Shown here in pieces: positions 33,798 to 44,903 of a stretch of DNA of 64,000 nucleotides. Position 1 is the first letter of the stretch. Each line of letters begins with the position of its first letter. The notes under the pieces were generated by a model, which worked only from the letters and a program-made list of their open reading frames with translations, searched no databases and was not told the origin of the DNA. The translations under genes and the position numbers were made by a program. This DNA comes from Arenicola marina (taxonomy: Eukaryota; Annelida; Polychaeta; Arenicolidae): the NCBI GenBank assembly GCA_964019135.1, contig OZ025256.1:14442334-14506333 (forward strand). The letters are read 5' to 3'.

Positions 33798-34164
33798 ATT
33801 TCCTGGTTTTCGTACTGACGCCAACGAAATCAGATCAGGCTGTTAACGGCACAGCAAACGTGACGTATAGTTTATATACTTATGTCTATCATGAGGAATG
33901 AGCTCCCTCCTGGGAGCGTGTATCTGCACCCCTTGAGTCCTCACATCCAATGACTGCCTGATGCTATATATTATGCATATACATAGATGCATATATTTAT
34001 ATATATAATATTCTTTTACGTCTGTATCGCCAGGATGTCCTTCGGCGATGATGGGTTGGCCACTCGAGGTTGCTATATTGTTAATAACTACACTTGTCAT
34101 TTAGGCTCAGGGCGATCAGGGATCACCGCAGGGTGGCGCCACAGATAGATAGCAACGACCGAGT

Positions 34165-34990
34165 GAACGAGTTATGTCACGCCAGCGAATCGAGACAAAC
34201 TGACATGCTGCCCCCATTTCTGCCCCCACCCCCCTCCCCGATGCCCTATTTGCCCCTTTGCCCAACCCCCTCCCTTCCCTTCCCAACCCCCTCCCTCCCA
34301 GTCGGCCTGCACACCGATGATATATACCCACGGCCCCCGCATCCTTGTACCCTGCTGCCCACCGCCACCAGCAACTATCATCTACCCTTCCGCCCTCCCC
34401 CCCACCCTCTACCTCTACCACTACCACTAGTCAACTGTCATCGACCCTACATACACCCCCTCTGCCCACCTCCCCTCCTTGCCTAATCGTTTCCCCCCTT
34501 CCCCATCCACCTCCCAGCCACTGATCATAACAATCACACTCATGATCCGCGACATCGCATCCTGCTACCCTTTCCCCTACCACCCCCCCCCCCCCCCCAC
34601 CCCCCTCCCCCATTGCCGATAAGGGATGTGTCCCGCAGACAGGTCGCAAATAACAGCCTAGCGTGAAGGTGTCATGTGACTCCAGCGACAAAACTGAGAC
34701 ACCTTCACGTACTGCCCGCCCCCAACCCCACCGCCTCCTGACCCCTCCCCCTTTGCTTCACCATCCACCTTCCAGCCAGTCATCCTGCATACTGATGACC
34801 CGCGGCCCCGCATCCGCGTACCCCCAGCCCCCCCCCCCCCCCCCACCCCGCTACTACCTTACCCCCTCCCCCCTCCCCCTTTCCCCTCCCCCCGTTACAA
34901 CCAACGCCACGACCATTACTACGGTTAATTACGCCCGCCCCCCCCCCCACCCGAACCAGCCCTCTCAATCCACGACCTGCCGACATACAT
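34165..34990 (+). repeat. About 500-bp tandem duplication, C-rich
   Basis: CACGCCAGCGAATCGAGACAAACTGA... GCACACCGATGATATATACC (34165-34440) matches CTCCAGCGACAAAACTGAGA... GCATACTGATGACCCGCGGC (34668-34990). Both are followed by long C runs. Confidence 0.65.
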
Positions 34991-35255
34991 TATACCACCA
35001 ACGTATACTGGTTTCCTGGCCTACTTAGCCGTCTGCTCGAGTCCAGCCTGATATATACCAGTCCACATGGGACATAGCCATGCGATGTGGGTCTCCCTGC
35101 AGGCGCACAGCAGTCACGTCAGACATTGAACTACTTCTTTTTTTTTTTTTTTTTTTTTTTTATATTGTACTTTATTTCGGAATACAGGGACACAGGTAAA
35201 TACAAACATATATACAACGCCACGTTTTACAGCACTGATTTGTCATCAACTCTAG

Positions 35256-38200
35256 CTATACGTTATACATTAGTATTCTTAAACAGTTCCATTTCTCATC
35301 TTGACATTTTCTCGCGGCTGCATTAGTTTCCAGTAGGTACACGCGTTTTATTTTTCTCAGCACAGATTTAATATTTAACTTTCCGTTATTACATTTCGTT
35401 GCGTAAATATATTGCTTAATTGTTATAAATAAATGGTTTATAATAGGGCCCGCATCTTCGGTTACCCCTAACAATACATTGGTGGCATTAACATATTGGC
35501 TGATATCCAAGTAGGGCTGCAAAACAGCTGCTGTATTCTTCCACAAATCCTGAACGCAGGTACAGCCCCATAAGAGGTGTTCTATGGTTTCTATTTCAGA
35601 ATCACAGAAATAACATTTTTCACTTTCAGAAAACCCACACATTTTCAAAAAAAATTTTGTAGGCAGGATACGTTGAAGCAATCTATATTGAAAGCTTCTA
35701 CATTTCGATTCTATAGACGACCTATACGGTATTAAAAAGATTTGTTTCCACACTTCTTTGTCCAGTTGTATATTTAATATTTCTTCCCATTTTGTTATTT
35801 TCTTATATGCAATTTCACACTTTCTGGTTAATTCCCAATAGACAAAATTACAACAGCGAGGTGCCTCCAATACATCTGCTAAATAGCGTTCCCGTTTACC
35901 CTCTACTGGTATTTCTGGATATATATTATTCTTGAACCAGTAACTAAGTATCTGGGATTTAGTTGATAAGAAATCCAAGAAGTTTAAATTCACATTATAT
36001 TTAGTATTAAAATTCTCACGAGATAGCGGTGTCCCTTGGTCACCAAACCAATCCATCACTTGGTAGCACCCATTTAATAAAAGCTGTTCTTTATACCTTA
36101 ATATATTAGTGTTTGTTACCTAGTGTGCATTCCAAAATGTAAACTTCATTTCATCAGCATTTGTATACTTAATAACTCTGTACTTTTTCCAAGCCTCTAT
36201 CACCTCCTTCCAAAAACTACTGCACATTCTTTTAGACATTTTAGCCAGTGATTTCGGATCTAACAACCAGATAAGGTTTCTATGTTCTTCCTTTAAAAAA
36301 TATCTTGCTACCCTCTGCCAGTTACCGTTGGATGTTTCCAAACGTTTAACCCATGTTAGCCTAAGTGCTTGTATGAGGGTATCTATACAAGTGAGCTGTA
36401 TACCACCATCGGCGTAAGTCTGAGCCAATTGCGTTTTCGAAATCTTTGGCTTTTTACCGTCCCACATGAAGTTGTCAATGATTTTTTGCATGCTATCAAT
36501 TAATACAGATTGAGAAGGAATAATTGACAAAATATGGATAAGCTTCGGAATAACTATAGTCTTGATCACCGTTGCTTTCCCTATTAGGGATAAACACTTC
36601 GACTTATAAAAACGTAGTGTTTTGTTTATGTCTAGGAGCTTGGCTTCTATATTTTTTTTGGAGCATGTCGTTTATACAAACATCAAATACAATTCCAAGT
36701 AGCTTGAAAGAAGTTACCCACTGTATCGGCCATTTAAGACATAACCGATCTGTTGAATTTCGCTTACTGCCAAGCCATACTGCTTGTGTCTTATCCATGT
36801 TAATTCTCAGTCCTGAACACAAGTAAAAAATTCTAAAAGTCTTTAGGGCAGCGGTTAAAGAATCTTCGTCGTCTTTCATTAACATAAACATATCGTCAGC
36901 ATATTGACCTAATAGAACTGTAAAGTTACCAATTTGAATACCCTTTATGTTTTTGTTATTTCTTAATTCTGCGGCCAAAGGTTCGACAACAAGTATAAAA
37001 ATATATGGAGATAGAGGGTCACCTTGTCGACATCCTCTCCCTATTTTAAAAAACTGCGAGAAATTCCCATTGTTTATCACACAACTCTCTGCGTCTTTAT
37101 ACAGTAGCCTAAAATAGTCGGCAAAGCTTTCCCCGAAGTTGTACGCTTCTAGTGTCTTGGTGATAAACTGCCAGTATACGGTGTCAAAGGCCTTTTCAAA
37201 ATCGATCGTCAGTAATAGGCCTGCGTTATTTGTAAGATTAAGGTATTCCATTACGTCAAGGACAAGTCTGGTGTTTTCGCCAATAAAACGTCCTTTTAAA
37301 AAACCTTTCTGATCTGGACTAATTATTTTTACTAAAATTTGCTTAATTCGTCTTGCGATTACACCGGATAACACTTTATAATCGCAATTTAACAATGATA
37401 TCGGACGCCAGTTTTTCATAAATTCTCTAGCTTTCCCTGGCTTGGGTAGACATGTAATTACTCCTTGTCTTTGTGTTATAGACAGTTTCTTGCTATTGAT
37501 ACCATATTTCAGACTTCTATATAGAAAATAACCTATACTCTTCCAAAAAAACTTGTAGAACTCACACGGAAACCCATCAGTACCTGGGGATTTTCCATTC
37601 TTCATATTTAACAGTACCTCTTTAATTTCTGAAAGCATCACTTCTCCATCACAGAATTGCTTGTCTACCTCGTCTATTCTCGTAAGATTTTCATCTTTCA
37701 AGAAAACTGCTGTAGCATCATCGTCTCTTCTTGTTTTACCCAAATTGTAGAGCGACTTATAAAAAGTCCGTTGTTCGTTAAGAATATCCCGCGCATCAGT
37801 TACATCTTTTCCCTCTACACTTAATTTGGTTATGAGCTTACTAGTAAACCGACTTTTTTCAAGGCTGCAAAAATACTTACTAGGTTTTTCCGCTTCCTCA
37901 TAAACTTGAAGTTTTGTTCTAACTATGGCGCCTTTTATCTTGTGGTGTCTCAGGGTTCTCAGTGCATCCTTCTTTTGCTCTATTAGCTCAAACTGTTGCG
38001 GATCATAACTCTCATCCACCTGTTCTTCTAATGTTTTGATTTCCATCTCTAGCATTTTTTCTTGTTTTTCCGATATACGCTTTTTGTAGGAGGAGAAGGA
38101 AATGCTCTTGCCCCTAATTTCTAGCTTTAGTAATTCAAAAAAAGTTGCATCATCAACCTTTAACTTTACCTTCGGATCGTCCAGGATTTCTCCTTCCTGT

Positions 38201-39042
38201 GCGTATTGTCTGATCATTTGGTTTATAACATGTTCTATGGCGACACTATAGTCCTTATCTCTTAACAGGGATACGTTTAATTTCCAGAATCCCCTTCCCC
38301 TCTCTTCGTTAAACTCTTTTATCATAAACTTAATAAGTAAATGGTCCGATCTGTATTTTATTCCTATCTCTGCCTTGTGCATTTCAGCAAATAGATCCTG
38401 AGTAACTAAAAAGAAATCTAATCTAGCATTTTTTTGTACTTTACCGGCACTTTTCCATGTGTATCGTTTTACCTCTGGGTACTGGGTTCTCCATGGGTCT
38501 ATTAATTCTAGTTCTTCACACATCAAAAGTACTCTTTTTGTCGCGTTTACATTATTTTGCCGTATATATCCCCGTGTATCTCTTGCGAAGTCTTGCACTA
38601 AATTCCAATCCCCACATATTAGGATTGATGGGTTTCCGAAGGCATTTGCTATATCTGATATCTCTTGGAAGAAAGCCGGTTTATCCTGGTTTGGTCCATA
38701 TACTGAGATAATTGTAATTGATCTTTCTTTTACTTTCAAGTCAATAGCGACATAGTTGCCATTTGGGTCCAAAACCACTTCTTTCACTTCGTATTCAAAA
38801 TTACCTATGTTGTTATTAAACAATATCGCTGTGCCTCTAGCGTTACTCTTGTACGTGCTGAAAAAGGCTTTATAGCCCCAATCTGCTTCAAACAGTTTTG
38901 CTTGGTCTTCGTGGCAATGGACATCTTGCAAGCAATATACTTCACATTTCTTTCCCTTTAGCCAGTTAAATACGTCTATTCGTTTGTGTTTGTCAGCCAG
39001 ACCTCTTACATTCATACTAGCGAAACTTATACAACTATGCAT
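35256..39042 (-). pseudogene. LINE ORF2 (endonuclease/reverse transcriptase), one frameshift and one stop
   Basis: Opens MHSCISFASMNVRG; APE endonuclease blocks SFASMNVRG, LQDVH, SVYGPN, GDWNLVQD and SDHLL are present. RT core: IDFEKAFD, GCRQGDPLSPYIF and the catalytic YADD (about residue 730). The main frame of 812 residues is lost at an A8 run (36650-36657), continues in another frame, meets an in-frame TAG at 36120, then runs to 35256. The C-terminus has CX2CX8HX4C (CYFCDSEIETIEHLLWGC), as in L1 ORF2. Total about 1260 codons, normal for L1. Confidence 0.88.
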
Positions 39043-39439
39043 GTTTGTTTTGCAAATTACATTTCCTATATTGCAGCTGCATGTTTAACAAATACCATAA
39101 TACTTGAATGCTAACACATATAGTTAAGCTTATCACAATAAAGTTCCTTACTCTTCCGTTTCCTGTCCCCTGCATACCACTTGGTACGTATATCAGTGCT
39201 TGTCTCTCTAATATCGACACTTCAGGTACCAAGAATTTCCGCGTGTACATGCTTGATGTTTGCAGACACAACCGACCGACAGGTGACTCCCAATATACAA
39301 TTTATGCTAACCGTTTTTTTTTTTTTTTTTGTCGCGCACAGATTTGTGAATAACAATATTTTCAATACTACTTAACATTTAGAACTAAATATATAAATAA
39401 AGAATTAAGGCGACTGCTGGAAACAGGATGAGTCTTTAA

Positions 39440-40778
39440 TCACACGGTTATTTGTGCCGCCGCTTCTAAGGCCGAGTCCAGGGCCTTCTCCATCAACTGA
39501 AAGCGCCGCTGGCCCAGGTGAGTGTTTCCACCCGTGCGCGTGATAAACACAACGAGGTTGGTCTTGTTTCGGCGTTGGAGCAGATATTTGATGTGTCTCG
39601 CCGCGCCGTGCTCTCCGTCATCCTGACCACCTTCATCGGTGTTTCCCGGTGACTGCGGGTCCGCCAGCCGGTAAGCAGCCGCATTGTGGGGTGCAGACAT
39701 CCTGGCCGGGTCCAACAGCAGGCAGCGGTATGACTCTCTGACTTGCGAAATCGTTTTCACTTCAGCTACCGAGGCTTGAAAGGAGCAGCCACGCTCCTTG
39801 ACCACAACACCCTTTATGATGGTTGGGGCATTCCTGTGGAGCTCTTCCTTCTCGCTTGGGTTTATTTGGAGCAGTTCTCGTATAGATGGCAAGGGGAGGG
39901 TGGCTTTCTGCTTCTCACCATTCACAAACAGCTCTTCGTTTGTCATCTTAATTCGGAGCTGTTGGTTTCCTGCCTTTGCTTTCATGCCCTCTGCCCTTGC
40001 ACTCATGGCCCGCCTATTTTCCTGAACCTCTGCTGGGTAGTGAGGTGTAAATTTCACTTTATCCGCCCCTCTCGGTAGTTTTCGTCCTGCTTCAATGACC
40101 TTATCCGCACACTTTTGTGACGTGAACCTCACGACGATCGGTCTCGGTTTAATTGCTCTGTTGGTATTCAGAGGCCCGAGTGTGTGCCCTCTCAATGTAA
40201 TTTGCGGCATCGTCCCAGCCATTTTTGCGCAATATCTCCTCGCAAAGCAAGCCACAATCTTCTGCACGTCCCATCTCCTCAGCCACATTATGCACTAGTA
40301 TATTGTTTCTCATTGATCGCACCTTTAGATCTGTAAGGTCTCTTCTTAAATGTTCAATCAGTTCGCTTTGTTTAATCACAATATGTTTCAGTAAGGCCAT
40401 CGCACCTTGCAAATCCGAGGATTCTTTTTGTGAGTTTGCTAGTATTCCCGAAGTCTCGCCGACATCCTCCTCCACAATGGACAATTTGTTGCATATTCCA
40501 TTTGCCCCACTTATAGTCTCGGTGAGTTTATCCTGTTTTGCGGACAGTGAGTCGAGCTTGGCGTTTAAGCCATCAATGGAGGTTGCCAGAGCGCCGAGTT
40601 GATCGCTGAACGGTTTGTCCGCCATTTTTGGCGACGGGGTTGTTTCGCCGACTGTATTATCGCCCACTACTCCACTTTGGACGTTTATTTCTTCTTTTGT
40701 GTTTGACCTCTTATTTTCTTTGTCGGTACTCACAGTTCTATGCCTTTTCCTGTTATGGTAGTTCTTTTCTTTATCCAT
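39440..40778 (-). pseudogene. LINE ORF1 (RNA-binding chaperone), one frameshift
   Basis: ATG at 40778 (MDKEKNYHNRKRH) starts a basic segment, then a heptad-rich coiled coil (LATSIDGLNAKLDSLSAKQD) and the L1-type RRM entry VRSMRNNILVHNVAEE. The frame is lost in the region 40149-40200 and resumes in another frame as PRPIVVRFTS...KVIEAGRKLP, the second half of the RRM and C-terminal domain. This order is that of L1 ORF1 proteins, which form trimers and bind LINE RNA. Confidence 0.8.
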
Positions 40779-41160
40779 ATGCACTATTATTTTGCGCGTA
40801 AACTTGAAATTTGTGGGAGCCACCGCATATAGGTCCGTCCTACTCGATCGCCATTGTCTGCACTCTCTTGAACTACTTCTTGGTCACGTGTCGCCACGCT
40901 GTATATCCATCTGGCAGCAAAACTATTTTGAGTGAGAACACATCGGTTATATTCTCAATTAGCCGAACATCAGCTGTGTACACCAGTCTTGGTAATATCG
41001 GGATCTTCCGGAAACCGTGGCCTTATTGCGTACTACGTCATCCCAATTTCAACAATGGTTGCATTCTTTTGCCATTTTCTATGAAGACAGATTGAGTAAC
41101 AAACACATTTCGAACAAATCAGATGTACAGTAAATCCTACTAAAGTCGAGTAAAGAAATA

Positions 41161-44126
41161 TGGTCGTGGTGACGGTGATGGTATGGGGGGTGGGTGTGTG
41201 TGGTGACGGTGATGGTATGGAGGGTGGGGGTGGTGACGGTGATGGTATGGAGGGTGGGTGTGGTGACGGTGATGATATGGAGGGTGGGTTGTGGTGACGG
41301 TGATGGTATGGAGGGTGGGTTGTGGTGACGGTGATGGTATGGAGGGTGGGTGTGGTGACGGTGATGGTATGGAGGGTGGGGGGGGGGGTGTGGTGACGGT
41401 GATGGTATGGAGGGTGGGTGTGGTGACGGTGATGGTATGGAGGGTGGGTGTGGTGACGGTGATGGAATGGAGGGTGGGGGTGTGGTGACGGTGATGGTAT
41501 GGAGGGTGGGTGTGGTGACGGTGATGGTATGGAGGGTGGGTGTGGTGACGGTGATGGTATGGAGGGAGGGTGTGATGACGGTGATGGTATGGAGGGTGGG
41601 GGGGTGTGGTGACGGTGATGGTATGGAGGGTGGGTATGGTCACGGTGATGGTATGGAGGGTGGGTGTGGTGACGGTGATGGTATGGAGGGTGGGGGGGTG
41701 TGGTGACGGTGATGGTATGGAGGTTGGGTATGGTCACGGTGATGGTATGGAGGGTGGGTGTGGTGACGGTGATGGTATGGAGGGAGGGTGTGATGACGGT
41801 GATGGTATGGAGGGTGGGGGGGTGTGGTGACGGTGATGGTATGGAGGGTGGGTATGGTCACGGTGATGGTATGGAGGGTGGGTGTGGTGACGGTGATGGT
41901 ATGGAGGGAGGGTGTGGTGACGGTGATGGTATGGAGGGTAGGGGTGGTGACGGTGATGGTATGGAGGGTGGGTGTGGTGACGGTGATGGTTTGGAGGGTG
42001 GGTGTGATGACGGTGATGGTTTGGAGGGTGGGTGTGGTGACGGTGAGGGTATGGAGGGTGGGTGTGGTGACGGTGATGGTATGGAGAATGGGGGGGTGTG
42101 GTGACGGTGATGGTATGGAGGGTGGGTGTGGTGACGGTGATGGTATGGAGGGTCGGTGTGGTGACGGTGATGGTATGGAGGGTGAGTGTGGTGACGGTGA
42201 TGGTATGGAGGGTGGGTGTGGTGACGGTGATGGTATAGAGGGTGGGTGTGGTGACAGTGATGGTATGGAGGGTTGGTGTGGTGACGGTGATGATATGGAG
42301 GGTGGGTGTGGTGACGGTGATGGTTTGGAGAGTGGGTGTGGTGACGGTGATGGTATAGAGGGTGGGTGTGGTGACAGTGATGGTATAGAGGGTGGGTGTG
42401 GTGACAGTGATGGTATGGAGGGTTGGTGTGGTGACGGTGATGGTATGGAGGGTGGGGGGGGGTGTGGTGACGGTGATGGTATGGAGGGTGGGTGTGGTGA
42501 CGGTGATGGTATGGAGGGTGGGTGTGGTGACGGTGATGGAATGGAGGGTGGGGGTGTGGTGACGGTGATGGTATGGAGGGTGGGTGTGGTGACGGTGATG
42601 GTATGGAGGGTGGGGGGGTGTGGTGACGGTGATGGTATGGAGGTTGGGTATGGTCACGGTGATGGTATGGAGGGTGGGTGTGGTGACGGTGATGGTATGG
42701 AGGGAGGGTGTGATGACGGTGATGGTATGGAGGGTGGGGGGGTGTGGTGACGGTGATGGTATGGAGGGTGGGTATGGTCACGGTGATGGTATGGAGGGTG
42801 GGTGTGGTGACGGTGATGGTATGGAGGGAGGGTGTGGTGACGGTGATGGTATGGAGGGTAGGGGTGGTGACGGTGATGGTATGGAGGGTGGGTGTGGTGA
42901 CGGTGATGGTTTGGAGGGTGGGTGTGATGACGGTGATGGTTTGGAGGGTGGGTGTGGTGACGGTGAGGGTATGGAGGGTGGGTGTGGTGACGGTGATGGT
43001 ATGGAGAATGGGGGGGTGTGGTGACGGTGATGGTATGGAGGGTGGGTGTGGTGACGGTGATGGTATGGAGGGTCGGTGTGGTGACGGTGATGGTATGGAG
43101 GGTGAGTGTGGTGACGGTGATGGTATGGAGGGTGGGTGTGGTGACGGTGATGGTATAGAGGGTGGGTGTGGTGACAGTGATGGTATGGAGGGTTGGTGTG
43201 GTGACGGTGATGATATGGAGGGTGGGTGTGGTGACGGTGATGGTTTGGAGAGTGGGTGTGGTGACGGTGATGGTATAGAGGGTGGGTGTGGTGACAGTGA
43301 TGGTATAGAGGGTGGGTGTGGTGACAGTGATGGTATGGAGGGTTGGTGTGGTGACGGTGAAGGTATGGAGGGTGGGTGTGGTGACGGTGATGGTATAGAG
43401 GGTGGGTGTGGTGACGGTGATGGTATGGAGGTTGGGTGGGTGTGGTGACGGTGATGGTATAGAGGGTGGGTGTGGTGACGGTGATGGTATAGAGGGTGGG
43501 TGTGGTGACAGTGATGGTATGGAGGGTTGGTTTGGTGACGGTGATGGTATGGAGGGTGGGTGTGGTGAGAGTGATGGTTTGGAGGGTGGGTGTGGTGACG
43601 GTGATGGTTTGGAGGGTGGGTGTGGTGAGGGTGATGGTTTGGTGGGTGGGTGTGGTGACGGTGATGGTATAGAGGTTGGGTGTGGTGACGGTGATGGTAT
43701 GGAGGGTGGGTGTGGTGACGGTGATGGTATGGAGGGTGGGTGTGGTGACGGTGATGGTATAGAGGGTGGGTGTGGTGACGGTGATGGTATAGAGGGTGGG
43801 TGTGGTGACAGTGATGGTATGGAGGGTTGGTTTGGTGACGGTGATGGTATGGAGGGTGGGTGTGGTGAGAGTGATGGTTTGGAGGGTGGGTGTGGTGACG
43901 GTGATGGTTTGGAGGGTGGGTGTGGTGAGGGTGATGGTTTGGTGGGTGGGTGTGGTGACGGTGATGGTATAGAGGTTGGGTGTGGTGACGGTGATGGTAT
44001 GGAGGGTGGGTGTGGTGACGGTGATGGTATGGAGGGTGGGTGTGGTGACGGTGATGGTATGGAGGGTGGGTGTGGTGACGGTGATGGTATGGAGGGTGGG
44101 TGGGGGTGACGGTGATGGTATGGAGG
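41161..44126 (+). repeat. 30-bp minisatellite, about 99 copies, with higher-order repeats
   Basis: Unit TGTGGTGACGGTGATGGTAT plus GGAGGGTGGG. The block starting near 41700 is repeated 920 bp later (marker AGGTTGGG at 41721 and 42641), and a 300-bp block (ten units) repeats at 43441 and 43741. The G-rich strand has regular GGG runs. Very long open frames on both strands (up to 762 codons minus) arise because 30 is divisible by three and no unit frame holds a stop. No protein family is recognised in them. Confidence 0.95.
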
Positions 44127-44673
44127 ACTGACCTAGCGAGACACACCCATTACCTACTGGAGCGCGAGGTAAATTCATTTTTGAGAACAATAACTGGCTT
44201 TATATAGACACTCGACTTATGGAGTGTCTTGTCAACTTGAATTTATTTAATTGCCCATGGTACAACAAAACTACATAACATAGCATTGAACGCCTATCAA
44301 TCAATATACACTACTGCAAAACATATCTATTGAGGTATTTTGAGTGAGGACGTGGAATTCATACTTCATAAATTCATAATAAGCTCAGTCTGCAAAGTGT
44401 AGCAGCAAGTCACCCCCCCCCGTCCCCGCCGCCACCCCCCCCCCCCCCGCGCGGTCTCCCTCCCTCCGCCACCATAGCGATCACTTTCAGAGACACCACC
44501 CCAATCTCACTAGCCGCCCTTCGTAAACTGTGTAAAATGATACCCGTCGTTGCCACGATGCACCCCCCGTCCCCTCCCCAGTCCCCAGTCGAATAAAGAC
44601 ACCTAGGCCTTAATTCCCTATATATATACTTAACGTAAGTCTCTGCTATTCATTGTGCAGCTTGACATTTCAG

Positions 44674-44679
44674 TTTATT
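44674..44679 (-). terminator. Polyadenylation signal of the SLC6-like gene
   Basis: AATAAA on the minus strand, about 30 bp after the TGA. It implies a very short 3' UTR and is the nearest perfect hexamer. Confidence 0.5.
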
Positions 44680-44708
44680 CACCTTACATTTTAATGAACA
44701 AGATATGG

Positions 44709-44903
44709 TCATTGGGACAGGGTGTCCGTGGGACTCTCCAGTCCGGGTGAGCCGGGCTCCACCCCGGGGCTGTCCTCCAGTTCCGTGTACCCGGCTTTAA
44801 TGGTTGCCACGTCCCGGACCGCCGTGTCGGGCGTCAGCCAATCAGGTTTGACCTTTAGCAGCACTGCGTTACTAACGAGCAGCAGCATCAGAACTCCCAA
44901 CCA
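44709..44903 (-). CDS. SLC6-like gene exon 12 (TM12 and C-tail)
   Basis: Acceptor ATACAG. Encodes WLGVLMLLLVSNAVLLKV and a 45-residue cytoplasmic tail rich in Pro, Ser and Glu, ending in TGA at 44709. AATAAA lies 30 bp further on at 44674-44679. Confidence 0.92.
   Translation of the reverse strand, partial: WLGVLMLLLVSNAVLLKVKPDWLTPDTAVRDVATIKAGYTELEDSPGVEPGSPGLESPTDTLSQ

Larger units (their letters stand above)
35126..40881 (-). mobile_element. Near full-length L1-like LINE with 14-bp target-site duplications
   Basis: Bounded by TTGAACTACTTCTT at 35126-35139 and 40868-40881. The plus-strand T run (35138-35160) is the poly(A) tail of a minus-strand insertion. Length about 5.7 kb. Order on the minus strand: 5' UTR (about 90 bp), ORF1 with coiled coil and RRM, a 400-bp spacer with an A-rich run (39314-39331), and ORF2 with APE endonuclease, reverse transcriptase and CCHC. 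Few defects and a clear duplication suggest a young copy, though ORF1 and ORF2 are each interrupted. Confidence 0.92.

Noticed and set aside
33090-33818. 242-codon frame opposite the reductase gene
   Set aside because: Antisense shadow of a GC-rich real gene; low-complexity composition and no family signature.
33798-33824. Upstream extension of the reductase (nine more codons)
   Set aside because: The first codon is TTG; the first ATG is at 33797 and gives the normal family N-terminus. The same applies to the extension of membrane-protein copy 3 above 22531.
41733-44190. Open frames of up to 762 codons (His/Pro/Thr-rich minus, Gly/Asp/Met-rich plus)
   Set aside because: They are translations of the 30-bp minisatellite; several frames on both strands are open at once and no signature or start context supports a gene.
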